The translations under genes and the position numbers were made by a program. Positions 1 to 13,500 of a stretch of DNA of 64,000 nucleotides are shown piece after piece. Under the pieces are notes generated by a model. That model was not told the DNA's origin, did no database searches, and saw only the letters and a program-made list of their open reading frames with translations. Origin of the DNA: Numida meleagris. Its lineage: Eukaryota > Chordata > Aves > Galliformes > Numididae. The stretch covers positions 8,488,688 to 8,552,687 of the forward strand of contig NC_034412.1 in NCBI RefSeq assembly GCF_002078875.1, read 5' to 3'. Position 1 is the first letter of the stretch. Each line of letters opens with the position of its first letter.

Positions 1-887
1 AATTGCTCATCGCCTGCATACTGTACTGGGTTCCGATCGGATCATGGTGCTAACACAAGGACAGGTAAGCAGAAAGACTTTTGTGGCTTTGGTTCCAGTT
101 GCAGTCTGTCTGGTGATGCCACGTGTATGGGCTAAACTGAAGGAACAGCTGGCACTGCTGTAGAAAATCCTGTGTGTTCCTTCACATCCTTGGTTGTAAT
201 TCTCTGACAGCATCAGTAATTGCCTCAACATGACATGATCAAAGATGGAAAAATTTCTTTTACATTCCAAGAAAATACCACAGGGTAACAGATTCCTTTT
301 AAAGAGTTTTTAATTGTCCTTTGTGGGTTTAATTTTGGTATGAGTAATAATGTAAGCATCTCTGCTGGGGCTCAGCGGCAGTTTGCAAAGCATTCTGATG
401 CCTAACAGGCATGTGACAGGTAACCACCGTTCAGGCTTCCACCTGGAAGCTATAAACACTTAAAAGTCAAACGTAGGAACACTTGGCAACGCTCTTGAAG
501 GTAGAGAATGTGAAAACCCATAGCATCTGCCTCAGTTTGTTTGCCAGAGCCACCAGAGGTTGCTGCCTGCTGGGTAGTCCCAGCATCTGTGTAATCTAGT
601 TTAAAACATTCCTGGTTGTAATATCTGTGCATAAACACAGATGCTCTCGCTGCCTGTTGTCTCATCTAAAGACTGCCAAGTTTTGGCTTCTGTACTGCCA
701 CGTTACAAGTCCAGGGGGGTGTGAATGGGAATCCATTTTCCGCTGGCTTCTCCTAACGTGCTTTACCTGCCTTGTTTGTTTTTAGGTAGTGGAATTCGAC
801 ACGCCGTCTGCCCTTCTGGCCAATGAGAACTCGCGCTTCTATGCTATGTTTGCTGCTGCAGAGAACAAGGTCGCTGTCAAGGGCTAA
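1..887 (+). CDS. ABCC5: ABCC5 (MRP5), last two coding exons (3' end of gene)
   Basis: ABCC5 is an ABC-C family exporter of organic anions and cyclic nucleotides in the plasma membrane. Two exons are visible. Exon 1-64 reads IAHRLHTVLGSDRIMVL and so on, ending CAG before GTAAGC. Exon 786-887 begins VVEFDTPSALLANENSR and ends AAENKVAVKG plus TAA (885-887). The His in IAHRL is the H-loop (switch histidine) of the second nucleotide-binding domain, and what follows is the short C-terminal tail. The wording agrees closely with mammalian ABCC5 as I remember it. The intron (65-785) is bounded by GT and AG, and the join is phase 0. The 5' part of the gene lies outside the window. MRP4 and the other ABCC members have different C-termini, so the family-member call is firm. 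Confidence 0.95.
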
Positions 888-2310
888 AATTCAGGGCAAA
901 GTCACTTTAATTTTGGAGAGCTGCTCTCCCTGCCTGTGGCAGGCCAGCTCTCCTTTCTCCTCCGAGCAGTTTATTGCCTTTTCATCTTTTGTTTTTTAGC
1001 ACAATGTGTCAAGCCAGAGAGTTTTTAAAACTGTGTCAGAAGAATTCTTCATGTTTTTATTATTGTATTTATTCCATAATCATATTACTAATTTTTTTGT
1101 TATTAAATGCACTCTACAAATGGCTCAGGGAGCCATAGTTATAAATGTATCAGAGGCCTATAATGAAGCTTTATACATGTAGCTATATCTATACATAATT
1201 CTGTATATAGCCTATATTTACAGTGGAAATGTAAGCTGTTTATTTTATATTAAAATAAGCACTGTATTAATAACAGTGCATATTCTTTTCTATCATTTTT
1301 GTACAGTTTATGGTACCAGAGGTCTGGCTTTGTTATCGGGCTGTATCAGACACCATTTTGTCTCTTACAGTTGTCTTTTCCTAGTGCCAGATTTTCTGCG
1401 TGTCTGAGTGGAAGTGAAGCTTTGCAATAGTGTCCTTTATTGTCACATCATTGTTGTCTAGCACAGGGGAGAAGAGCACTGTGGTGTAACTCTATTGCAT
1501 TGTAATTTATCAAAGCTATTTGGAGCATCGCTAATGTTCACCACGGCAGCGGCTGCTGCTTGCCATAATGCTTTCCCAAAGCAGGGTTTTTAGTGATCTC
1601 CTGAGTGGAGAACCACTTCTGGGTCACATGAGGGCCTCATATCTTCTCAGTGTCCTGATGCAGTATTTCGGACTGTATCAGCAGAGTTTATGCTCTTTCC
1701 GCTTCGCTGATCTAACACAACCAAAATGTAACTGTTTATGGAATGATCTATAACAAATTAATCATAAGGTTCAAACCATACCCTGTGTGCTGGCAGGAAA
1801 GCCTTTTCCAAGTTGCTCCAGCTGACTGACTCCTTTATCTTGAAGCTGCTAACACTCCTCAGAGGTTTAGGTTGGCTTTCACTGGCACGAGTAACACTAA
1901 CTCTTTGTTCTGCTCACATATACTAAAGTTAAACAACATCAATATTTACTGTTTCTTTATTGCACACTTGTTCAGGAAACAGTCTCCCACTCTGTGTCTT
2001 CTGGAACTTTACACAGGTTCCTGCTGATCAGGATGTAACACTGGTGTAGGATGTTGTTTTCTTACTGTGAAGAGACCTACCTCAGGTTACTGGGTCCTGT
2101 GTAGTGCGTTGCCATGATCACTGTACACCATCCCTGTTCTATGGGACCTGCAGCCCAGGTGGGCATGGTCGCTCCTATAATAGCCGTGACTTATTGAATG
2201 GTCAGCGTTGCATGTCTTTGTCAACTTGGACATTTTGTAGCCTTAGCATGTTTGCAAAATGTCTCGCCGAGGCAAAAATCTGAAAAGTAAATAAAACTAT
2301 TTTGGGTTTT
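888..2310 (+). other. ABCC5: ABCC5 3' untranslated region with candidate poly(A) signals
   Basis: AT-rich sequence follows the ABCC5 stop codon with no convincing coding frame. A variant signal (ATTAAA) lies near 1103. A canonical AATAAA lies at 2290-2295, followed by a T-rich stretch near 2310, which is the most likely distal cleavage site. The end point is inferred; no transcript evidence is available here. Confidence 0.55.
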
Positions 2311-3440
2311 GTAAATTTTATTGGCTCGAGTGGTTTGTTTTGAGCACGTGAATCGCTTCTCACCCTTCCGAGTCCTGGGTCAGTTTTTGCAGGCTGGGTT
2401 TCTTCTCGTCTCTGCACCATGGCTTGATATTTTTTCCTTCAGAGCAGAGTTTTTTCTTCAGGAAAGTGCAGCTGGTGACTCCTGCCCTCCAGCGTGGAGG
2501 AGGCTTGCAATGTGTCTGTTTGTGTGGAGTAGGACAGAGTAACGGTTTATAGTGCAAGTACTCAAGCCAAATGGCAATGGGGAGGCCAGATGGAATACAG
2601 AAAATCCTCCTGAGGCTGAGATATTCCCACATTCTTTACCTACATGTGTTACTGCTGATAATGTGACACACGGCAACAAGCATTTCTACCTACCGCTACC
2701 ACGGGTAAACTCATACCACGCACAGAGCTTGGGCTGTGGCTTGACAGCAGCACACAGAACATCACTTGTTGAAGTCTGAATACTTTTTAAGGGGGAGAGA
2801 GAATGTGAAGTGGCCTAACGCTGCCACTGACCTTGTCCTCCTCCTTCTTCCAGGCTGAGTTCCTTCAGCTTCCCCGATGCCAGCCCTGGCTCTGGCCTAG
2901 CCCAGCAGTGACCCAGGAAGCTAACTTGCAGGAAGTTCACCCTCCAAAATCAGCAATGCTGTACAAAGAAGGAGACAGGAAGGCACACGTGGAAGGGAAG
3001 CGAAGTGAGACCTCAGCTCTGAGGTGCTGACTCTAGCATAGCTATGAGAGGAAGCTGCGCTCAGGATTCGTTGCACCAAGCTGCTGCTTGCCAGTTGTGC
3101 TCTCCTGAATTGATGAACGTGGTCCAAGAGACTTGAGAGAAGCCAACCTAAGATAGCTTTCAGGTTTGCTCTATGGGCCTTGGGAATTCAGTTGCATCCA
3201 TTCTGTGCAGGGTGTGCAACAGATCCCCATTCACTGTGGTAAGGTTAGCAGCTCTTAGGACATGTTCCTGCTTGTCTGCTCTTGTCTGGTGAGTGGGAAG
3301 GCTGCACTTGCTTGGGACTTCAAACAAAATGGAGGTAGGAGCCTTCTGAAGTCGCCCAGTGGCATTGCTGTGCGGTGCGATGGCATCATTACAGCTGAGG
3401 TCGGGCCCTGACGCTGTGCCGGTCTGAGCACCCAAAGGGG
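2311..3440. other. Intergenic region between ABCC5 and RNPEPL1, nothing recognised
   Basis: This stretch lies between the likely ABCC5 poly(A) site and the CpG-rich start of RNPEPL1. Only short open frames on both strands are seen, none with recognisable domains or splice context. Composition shifts from AT-rich to GC-rich towards 3400. Confidence 0.5.
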
Positions 3441-3781
3441 CTGTGCGTTGCTGCTCAGCCCTAGAGGCAGCCCTGCTGTGCCGTGCCGTGCCGTGCCGTG
3501 CCGCCCAGCCGCGTTGGTGCGATGGAAAAAGATGCGATGCCGCTGTCACTGGAGTAAGGCTTGGGAGTCTTTGGGAACTTACGCTATGGGTTCGCCAAAC
3601 CCGCAGCCGCACAATAAACGTTCGCGTGTTATTTAAGAGCTGCCTTGGTGATTCATCGGCTGGCACGGCGGCTGCGCGGACGGGCCGGGACACGGACACG
3701 CGGGGAACAGCCGCTCAGTGCGCGCACCCGAGGGGACGGCGGCGCGCGGGCGCGGTCGGTGTGCGCGCGCAGGCGGGGCGG
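3441..3781 (+). promoter_or_regulatory. RNPEPL1: CpG-rich promoter or 5'UTR region of RNPEPL1, running into the gap
   Basis: CpG density rises sharply and is very high from 3650 to the first N (3782), with repeated CGCG and GCGCGC. The position, just upstream of the visible part of RNPEPL1 coding exon 1, suggests the CpG-island promoter and 5'UTR. The transcription start and initiator ATG are not visible, and probably lie in the gap. Confidence 0.5.
3478..3503 (+). repeat. Pentanucleotide microsatellite (CCGTG)n
   Basis: Four perfect CCGTG units with partial units on each side, inside the GC-rich region upstream of RNPEPL1. A run like this is expected to vary in length between individuals. 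Confidence 0.85.
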
Positions 3782-4561
3782 NNNNNNNNNNNNNNNNNNN
3801 NNNNNNNNNNNNNNNNNNNNNNNNNNNNNNNNNNNNNNNNNNNNNNNNNNNNNNNNNNNNNNNNNNNNNNNNNNNNNNNNNNNNNNNNNNNNNNNNNNNN
3901 NNNNNNNNNNNNNNNNNNNNNNNNNNNNNNNNNNNNNNNNNNNNNNNNNNNNNNNNNNNNNNNNNNNNNNNNNNNNNNNNNNNNNNNNNNNNNNNNNNNN
4001 NNNNNNNNNNNNNNNNNNNNNNNNNNNNNNNNNNNNNNNNNNNNNNNNNNNNNNNNNNNNNNNNNNNNNNNNNNNNNNNNNNNNNNNNNNNNNNNNNNNN
4101 NNNNNNNNNNNNNNNNNNNNNNNNNNNNNNNNNNNNNNNNNNNNNNNNNNNNNNNNNNNNNNNNNNNNNNNNNNNNNNNNNNNNNNNNNNNNNNNNNNNN
4201 NNNNNNNNNNNNNNNNNNNNNNNNNNNNNNNNNNNNNNNNNNNNNNNNNNNNNNNNNNNNNNNNNNNNNNNNNNNNNNNNNNNNNNNNNNNNNNNNNNNN
4301 NNNNNNNNNNNNNNNNNNNNNNNNNNNNNNNNNNNNNNNNNNNNNNNNNNNNNNNNNNNNNNNNNNNNNNNNNNNNNNNNNNNNNNNNNNNNNNNNNNNN
4401 NNNNNNNNNNNNNNNNNNNNNNNNNNNNNNNNNNNNNNNNNNNNNNNNNNNNNNNNNNNNNNNNNNNNNNNNNNNNNNNNNNNNNNNNNNNNNNNNNNNN
4501 NNNNNNNNNNNNNNNNNNNNNNNNNNNNNNNNNNNNNNNNNNNNNNNNNNNNNNNNNNNNN
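3782..4561. other. Assembly gap (780 N)
   Basis: An unbroken run of N. It removes the start of RNPEPL1 coding exon 1 and probably its initiator. Flanks on both sides are extremely GC-rich, the usual cause of such gaps in bird assemblies. All long frames drawn through this run are artefacts of translating N. The true length may differ from 780. Confidence 0.98.
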
Positions 4562-7500
4562 CCGCTGGCCGAGCCGCCGCTGCCGCTGTTCGCCCACCCG
4601 TCCGCCGCCTCCTGCCCGCTGGGCTTCCGCGTAGACCCCTTCACCGACTACGGCTCGGCCCTGACGCTGTCGCTGCCCGCCGCCCTGCAGCCGCACCAGC
4701 CCTTCCAGGTCATCGTCCGCTACACCACGGCCGACGGCCCCGCCGTGAGTACGGGGATCCCACGCGGGGCGGCGGGGACGGGGTGCTCCGGTCAGGGCAA
4801 AAGGAACGGCTCGGGAGAGCCCCGCAGCCCGGGGGCGGTGGGCTCGGGTTGGATATTAGGAGCCGTTTCTTGACCAGAGGAGCGGAGGGGGAGGTGGCGG
4901 TCACCGTCCCTGGAGGTGATGTAGAACCACGGAGATGCGGCGCTGAGGGACGTGGTCAGTGGGGATGTGGTCTTGATTTTCCCTCGAAGGTTTCCTGAAG
5001 AAACGGGTGTGTTTTGTCTGCCCTGTGCTTTATTTGCGGCAGGAAGGCTTTGAAGCTCATTGGCTGTTGCCGTGCTCCGTGGTCGCTCTCAGTCTGGCTG
5101 AGCCATAGCTCCCGTTGTACGCGGTAATGCGCTTTATGCTTTCCTCCTCTTGACCGAGGGGCTTTATTGTAGGCTCCTGCTGGGATTCCCCAGTGCTGAT
5201 GCTGAGGGGCGGCCTGCCCTGCTGCACAGAGGGAGGCCTGCCCACACACACCGTCCTCTGCACGTGTAGGGGAGGACGCTGGGAGCTGAGCGGGTTTCCC
5301 ATTCCTACAGCTCGCCTCGATTCCACGCGAGCTGATCTTCGTTCTTCTTGTTCCCATCTTTATTGTAGCTCTGGTGGCACGTACCGCTTGGCTGGAACGG
5401 GGCTGCCAGGCCTGGTGCCGGAACCGTTGCTGCTTATGGAGCGGGGCCGCGTGCTGCCCTTTCCGAGTGGTACCAGGAAGCGGGAGCAGGCACGCTCCAA
5501 CACGGTACTGCGATTCACAGCCTGCACAGGGCTGCAGGTTTTGGCTGGCAAAATACTTGTCCCCAAGCAGCACCTGCTCCGGCCCTTCATGCTGCCTGGG
5601 GCTCGCTGGGCTATCTTTTTAGCCCCGGAGTCACGCGCTGCTATTGTCACGCCGTCTGTCAGCGCCTTTCCGGCCTCGCGCTGCGTCTTGGTAGCGGTGA
5701 GTGACCCCACACACGCAGAGGGTTCGTGTGTAGGGAACCGTGCATGGCATCCCCAGCTCAGGAGCGAGGCTGTGCTGCGGGTGAGGCACGCCACAGGTGT
5801 GTGGGCAGAGCAGCAGCTCCTCCTCACACCGACCTGTCTGTCCTGCAGAGATTCTTTCACAATATTTTTGCTCTGCTGCCCCAGAGGGAAAAATACGCGC
5901 CCGTCTCTGACCCGCTGCGCCGCACCTCCAGCTTGGCAGCGCTCATCTCAACACTGCGCTGTTTTCTTTCCATGACAACCTTCGGCGCAAACCCTGCTCT
6001 GCGCTGGTATAAAAGTGGGAGCGCTTCCTTGTCACTATGATTTAGCAAAAAGCGCAACGCTGGGAATTTCCCTGGCGATCCATTCCGGTTTTCCTGGTCC
6101 CTCTTGACTTGCTGTCCGGGTCCTTGCCCCATCGCATCCCCGGCATCCCAGCTGCGCAGCGTGCTCTGTAGGCAGTCACTGCTGGAACTGTGGCTGTGGC
6201 ACCGCTGCTCTCCTCCATCAATAATGCAGGTGGAAACATGGAAAGATTTTAAAGTTGGAAGAGGTTCAGCTGGTTACATTTGTCGCTTGCCAGATTGCGA
6301 TGCTGTCACGCGTGTTTCCTAAGGGCAGCGTGGTTGGGATTTGGTGATGCACCCTTGCACTGCTCTGCCCCGTAGTGCCCCAGCTCCCTGCCCCCACAGC
6401 CTGCTGCTCGCGCTCCTTTCTGGGCTGCAGCCTCTGCTCCTCGTCCCCAGCCCTGTCCCCGTCCAGCAGCACGGCTGCTCTATTTATATTGCAGATCTAT
6501 TTATATTGTTTCAGGAGAACTTTAATCATTGTTCCAAGTGCATCTGGAAAGAGAGGCGGAGGATTGCCGTGTAGCTGCAGACATGGGGAAACGGGGGAAA
6601 AAAATACTTCATCCTCTGCAGGCTTATTCCTTTTGCCCTGTGGGGCTGCTGCTTCGTTTAACCTCAACCAAATGTCACAGAAAGGGAAGCACATTGAAGA
6701 GAAAGCGTCGTAAATTCTTGGAGCTTCTTGTAAACAGACACTCGTTTCTCAGCTCCCCTTTGCTTCCTGCTTATGTTTTCTTCCTGCGCTGGTCGGGGCA
6801 CTTCCCCTTATCGCTGTGCTCTGCAGACACTGCTGTCAGCCTTTCTTCCATCCTATTCTGGGGTTGTGGCCAGCGTGTCAGGTTGTTAGCCTGACTTGCG
6901 GTACCAGCACAAAGCGCTGCTGGGAGGAGTGCTCTTCAATGCTAATGCTGGGGCACATCCTGAAGAAGTCGCTTTCTGAGCCTCCTTCCTGGGTCGTTAG
7001 AGTGCTGTTACCTGGGTTAAAGCACAGCACTTGTGTATTTATGTGAATGTGTGCCCTGGTGGGAAGCTTTGTTTTCAAGCTGAGTTTTAATGTGACATTT
7101 GTCCCTCAATGCCTTCGGGAACAGCTGTGTGTTTCCTTTCTGTCCCTCACACCCATCCCCAGGGGTTCTGCTGAAGTGGGTGATCTGGGAGAGGAACACA
7201 TTGGCATCAGAGGAGAAGGGTCTGAAGGCAAGGGAAGAAGGTAAAGAGTAACCTTACAGGAGGGAAGGAGACAGGGGAAGCGTTCTCTTCCAGAACACAG
7301 AGAGCTTAGTAGGAAACAGACTTGTGATATGCCATTGAAATGAGAGCAGAGATAGTGCCCCAGCTTCTCTCTGTGAGTTCTTTGTGTCTTTCTCTTGAGA
7401 ACAAGAGCCGAAGGGGTGTCAGCACCAGCTGCTATTCCCCGAATTCAGATTTATTGGCCGCTTTGATCTGAGAATGCAGCGGACTCAGAAGCTTTATTCC

Positions 7501-10500
7501 TTGTGCTTGACTGTTCCCAGGACTTCAAGTGGTTCCGACTTTATTGCAAGTTTCCCAATGTTTGGTATTTTCTGTAAAAGTTCAGCTCCAGAGCTCTAGG
7601 ATTACAGGAAAATACTTACTTAAAATTGTTTCTGCGCTTCAAAGTTAGAGGCAGGGAGCACGTGAAAGCGTGAACATCGCACTCAGAACGGGAAAACCCA
7701 ACAGGCAAATTACTGCGCTTCTTCATACAATTCTTAGTGAGTTCTGACGATCTGCTGAGGGCCTGGCTCATGATTTGTGTACTCTTTGATTCTGAAAGCT
7801 GACACGCTCAGTGCTGTGGGCTTTTTGTGACCACCCAGAACCTCCTCATCTGCTCCGTGCTAAGCAGCCCCCGGTGCCGCTGACCAGATACTCCTGACAT
7901 GCGCTGACTCATTTTGCATAGAGTCAGAATTGCTGGTGCTGCAGCCAGGAGGGCAATGTCAGGGTCGGAGATAACGCTGTGTCCACTGCCTCCGTTTGTT
8001 TTGTGTTGGGGTTTTTTTTTTTTTTTTTTGCTTGCACTACCTGACCTCTGCTATTCCTGTTTGCGTTGAATCCTCTCCGTTTTTGGGTTTTGCTCTCTGG
8101 CAGTTCAGACTGGATCCTTGTCCCTCACTTCTTCTCTCGATGCTTCAACAGATCTGGTGGCTGGACCCAGAGCTGACGTACGGCAGCGCCAAGCCGTTTG
8201 TCTTCACGCAGGGCCACTCGGTGTGTAACCGCTCCTTCTTCCCCTGCTTCGACACGCCAGCAGTGAAATGCACTTACTCGGCCACCGTCAAGGTCAGTGA
8301 CAGATTGGAATAGTTCCTGGAGTGCTTAGCTGCCCTTCATTGCAAAAGTGTAGTTACACTGTGTGTGTGTGTATTTAATATAAATTATACCTTATGATAT
8401 ATACCATTATAAAAAGCCTACATGCATTACAATACATCAGAAACAGAGAGATCTGTGCTGTAGCCCTTCGGCCTTGGCCATCCCATCAGCTGGTGTTCCG
8501 GTGTCGGTCTTCCAGGCTCCAGCAGGCATACAGGTGTTGATGAGCGCCACTCAAAGTACCTTCTTAGAAGACGAAGGCGTGTACCAATTCTACATGGAAT
8601 ATCCAGTTCCTGCCTACCTCGTGGCCCTGGTGGCAGGAGATCTTACACATGCAGACATAGGTCCAAGGTAAGGTTTGCAGCTCGGCCGAAAGAAGGCTGA
8701 AGTCTGATGCCAGACCTTTTGGCACCGTGACCGTTCGCGGCCGTGAGGTGAGGAGGCCGGCTTTTATTTCTGAGAGATAACTCCGTTTGTTGAAGTATCA
8801 TCCGATGTTTTCTGCCTTCTGACAGGAGCAGAGTGTGGGCAGAGCCTTGTCTGCTGCCAACCGCCATCAGCAAGCTTTCTGGCATGGTCGAGCGCTGGCT
8901 GACTGCTGCAGAGAGTCTGTACGGCCCATATATTTGGGGAAGGTGAGTTTCATAAGTCTCCTAGGCACGTGTGGTGGGAACAACATAATCTGTAAACAGG
9001 TTGTGCTCTCTCCCCATGCTAGCAATAGCACTGCAAATAGTGCTTCTCAGCTGGTAACCCTGTTGCAGTCAGAAGCAGCCTCTGGCATTCTGGCTCTGCA
9101 CATTGCAGGGGGGACCGTGGGGGCACAGCAGTATTTTGCTGGTATGGGAGGAGCACTGGGGGTTCTGAGCAGTTGGTCTTCCCTGAGAATGAAGGTGCTT
9201 TCTTGTCGTTGTTTTATATTTATTGCGTTATGCCTGAAAATGCTGAAATGATTCATTACAGACTTAAAGTCTTAGCACCAACACTAGCAGTTTCTGAAGT
9301 TAGGCTTGACTGTGTATTAAAAGAGAATGCTTTTGAGAGTGGAGAAATGCAGAAAACCAAAGAAATAGTATTGTTATGTTCCAGTGCTGTTTTGCTGACA
9401 CTGCAGGCCTCAGTTCATTCCCTCCGTGCTTCCCAACCTCTGTTTCTTGGGAGCCTCTGGGGAGTTGTAAAGATGTGTTTGTGTATGTGGGCAGCGTGTG
9501 TAAAGTTCATGGTTCTGGCGGTCAGATGCACAACTTGTGGGGAGTTTGCATGTGTGAAAGGAGTGTGATGCTTGTGGGAAGGGCAGGACCTGCTATAGCT
9601 GAAGACTTCCAGCCTTATGTCCAAGCCTGAGCAGCAATTTGGCCAAGGGAATAAACTGTGGTTCCTGGATCAGAAGGATTAGGTACCACTGGTCTAAAAA
9701 GTTGTTCCTGAAATTTCAAGAGCTCTTAGAAGAGTTTTCTGTAAGGGGGGAAAAAAATACATGTTTCTGTGTAAATCTTTTGAAATAGCTGTAATTTACC
9801 TCTCTACTCTTCCTATTTCTTTAATTTTAGATACGACATTGTTTTTCTTCCTCCGTCCTTCCCTATTGTCGCCATGGAAAACCCATGCCTGACTTTCATC
9901 ATTTCTTCCATTCTGGAGAGCGACGAGTTTTTAATCATTGATGTCATTCATGAAGTTGCCCACAGCTGGTTTGGAAACGCGGTCACCAACGCTACGTGGG
10001 AGGAGATGTGGCTGAGCGAGGGGCTGGCCACATACGCACAGCGCCGGATCACCACTGAGACCTATGGTAAGAGAGAGTTTTCCTTGTGATGTGTCTGCCC
10101 AGTAATTGAGAGCTGCTTCCTTGGGAGCTCAGAAGCGCGTTGGGAGCTGTTTTCTTGTTGCTGTCTTTATGGAACGTGAGCGGTCCCAAACTTTGCTTTG
10201 AACATCCTGGATGCTTACAGTCTGCTCCTGGTCAGTTAGTAGTTAGCTACTGTGGGAAGGAATGATGGGAATAGCCTTCATCAAAAGCAACGTGCACAAC
10301 TACGTAGCTGTCTGCTAAGCTACCAGAGCCTTCTTGTAGGATTGTAGAGCTCCACTTTAGCTGCTTACATCAGTGGAATTGACAGGTCAATTATATGGTA
10401 CCATCCATAGAACTTAGAGGTAGTAAACCATTCCTATTGCTTTTCAGTTTTTTAATTGAAATGAGTAATAGAAATGTTATGTTTCTCTAGTTTGTCCCAT

Positions 10501-13500
10501 TATATTCTTAAAAGCTCATGTTGTGTGTATTTTCATGTGTCCTATGTCAATGATTTTGTTCTGTTTCATCTTCCTGACAGTGTTGGCAGCAAGTGTGCTT
10601 AGGAGGGTGCCTTTGCTTTTATGCATGTGTATTGTTTTTTGGAGATGGTGATAATGAAATTTAGAGAAAGAAGTGCTCTTAGCATCTATGGAGATGTTAC
10701 TATGTGCTGTGTGTAAGCTGTTTTAGGCTGAGTAATTCTCAGTGGTTAGGGCTTTCCTAATACATCACGTTGTATTGTGAAGGGCAACAACGTGAATTGT
10801 TCAGAAGATTCTGAACTGTTTTCTGTCCCATCTTAGGCCGTGTCTCTGACACCAGGCAAGGTCCTCGTTTGCATTCTCTTGGAATTCAGGGGTGGGTGTT
10901 TCAAGAAGCACTTCAGGAAACTACAAAATGCTTTTCTCCGTGCCACTCCGTAACAAGCTCTTCTTGCATTCTGTTTTGTTTCAAGGACAAACTTCTGGTC
11001 TAAATCTTGCCATTTCTGACATCATTTCTGGCATATCTTCGGCAGTTAATAAAAAGGCATTTTTGTAATGACATTGTTTACAGAACTTGGAGTCCAGTGA
11101 CCACCACACCTCTTGGATCTTGCTTAATCCTCCTCCCTGCTTGCAGCTTGAAGTAATTGCCCTAAACACTAGTTATCCTGCAGGGTTCTTCTTTTCTCCT
11201 TGTTTCATCCCCCCCTTTGTCTGCCAGTACAGATTCTCGTATCTTCCAGATGTGTCCTGGTCCTTAATTCTCATTCAGTTTGTGTCAGATTGCTCTGTAT
11301 ACACTGAGACTCTTTCTTGGTTTCTTTCTCGCTGTTCTTGAAGACTTGCTGAAGAGAACTAAAACATGAATGGTCCTAGATGTTAAGTATCTTCTGCATC
11401 TGGAAATCTCTTTTCCACAACATTACATGTCTGCAAAGGCATAGGAAAGATGACTTTACTTGCCAGTGTAGTGCAGCTTGTTTGGCATGAAATGTAGAAT
11501 GTTCTGCGTTGCAGCCAGAAGAGCAGCACACCCAGCTGCAGCTCTAAGAGAGGTCCTACTGTGCGGAAGGTGAAAGCTGTATGATGCACTGTTACAAACC
11601 ACAAGGAATTGCAAGGAATTTGAACTCAAATTCCGATGATATTACATTACTGTGATTCTGCCTTGCTATCGCTGTCTCCTATCTTCAGTCACCTTTATTT
11701 TGTACCTGCCCTAGTTCTGCAGTCACTTTCCCACAACTAACGTGTTGTTTCTTGGGCAGGGGCTGCCTTCACGTGCTTGGAGACCGCGTTCCGCCTCGAC
11801 GCTCTCCACAGACAGATGAAGCTCCTTGGAGAAGACAACCCGGTCAGCAAGCTGCAGGTTAAACTGGAGCCAGGTATTTCTTTGGGCTGAAGCCGCTGTA
11901 CAAAATGCCTGCGCATCACTGTTGGGATGCAGACCAAAATGACATAATTGAAAGTGCCCTTTACAAAAGAATGAAAACCAAAATACTGGTGTGTAAACTA
12001 GTTTAAAAGTAAGGAAGGAAATTTGCATTGAATTGTTCTTCAGAACTGTATAGCTCGTCTTTATAAATGCTGTTCTGTTCTCAAACAGATTTACTGGGAG
12101 AGACCAAGTGTGAAGAAGCTCCTGCTTTGTGGCTTTGAGCTTTTGAATATGTAAAACTAAGTAGTTTATTATGGAAAATACTTGCAAGCTTCAAATTCTG
12201 TACCGTTGAATGTTCCTCTTTCAAAGTGTGAACACTTGCATGCATATGCCATTCTTACTTTCATAAACATCCAGATGTGTACTTGGTCTCCTGCTGAGTG
12301 AGCTGTGTGCTGGTGAAGGCTGTTTGATTGTCCCTTGATCCAGGTCTAGAGTTAAGGAGTGCAGCATTGGTAGTTCTAGTTTTGCCATCATCACTGGGGG
12401 TGTGAGGCAGTCTTCAGTCTAGATGACATGTAAACCCCAAGTACACATGGAGATATTGAAACTGAGCGGAATGGAAGACTGCTGGAGGTCTCAGAAAAGG
12501 AACGTAGTATTGCTTGCTTTATATTATTATATTTGAAAATGTGCAGTGTGAGTTTGACACTTAGATTGCTTCTGTTAATTTACTGCAGTAAAGTATGCAT
12601 ACCGACAACAGGCTTGTTCTGTTTCTAAGTCACTGCACCTTGACTCTGAGATCCCTTGGGTGTCTTTGCATTTAGACGGGTTGGAAATTAGTGTTCTTGT
12701 TGCACAGTATTTTATAACATTGCTATCTTTTCCTTCCAGGTGTAAATCCTAGTAATTTAATGAACCTCTTCACCTACGAGAAAGGCTACTGCTTTGTTTA
12801 CTACCTATCCCAGCTGTGTGGTGACCCAAGGCGCTTTGACTCCTTCCTCAGAGTTAGTGTGCATACACATATGTTTTTCTGGAGATTAAGAGTTGTCCCT
12901 TTCCTTATTTGAGAGGGAGAAGGAGAATATTTTTCTTGATGTATTGTTTTTTATATATAAATATGTATATTTTAAGCTGTCATTCACCTTTCTGAGTACT
13001 TGTCCTTACTTTTCCATCTCTATTTTGTTAATTGTATGTGTGGTTCTTCATCAGAAAGAAGCCACCTTCCTCCTAACTTTACCCTTTCCACTGTTTCAGG
13101 CCTACATTGAGAAGTACAAATTTACCAGTGTTGTGGCTCAAGATCTTCTGGATTCCTTCCTGAATTATTTTCCAGATCTGAAAGAGCAATGTGTTGAGAG
13201 CAAAGCAGGTAGGATGCGGTTTACTTAGTTAGCTGTCAAAATTGTAAGAAGCCTGGATGATACGTTTTGTACTTGGCTTGGGAGATGCATAAGCAAATCC
13301 TGTGGTGGAGGCCAACAAAACACTTAGGCAACAGCCACACGTTTGTGGTACAAATGGTTGTGTCATGAACTGTTACTGCCTCTGTCATGGGGAATGAGAA
13401 CGTCGTAAATACCTAACCAGTTTGGCATTGATTGTCATTTGGAAACCAAATTCTGCTCAAACTTGTTTTGGGTTTACTTACGAATTATATAAACAAATGG

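Noticed and set aside
3160..3699. 179-codon minus-strand frame
   Set aside because: Falls in the GC-rich upstream region of RNPEPL1, with low-complexity composition and no recognisable motif.
3443..4998. Several long open frames (up to 476 codons) crossing the N run
   Set aside because: They are open only because N codons are not read as stops. Only the part at 4562-4744 in one frame is supported, as RNPEPL1 exon 1.
4956..5975. Overlapping open frames of 260 codons (plus) and 205 and 166 codons (minus) in RNPEPL1 intron 1
   Set aside because: GC-rich sequence with few stops. All three overlap, show no known domain, and lie within an intron that splices cleanly between conserved exons.
9173..9630. 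Open frames of 131 and 84 codons in RNPEPL1 intron 4
   Set aside because: Between two conserved exons with good splice sites; no similarity to the protein or to any known domain.
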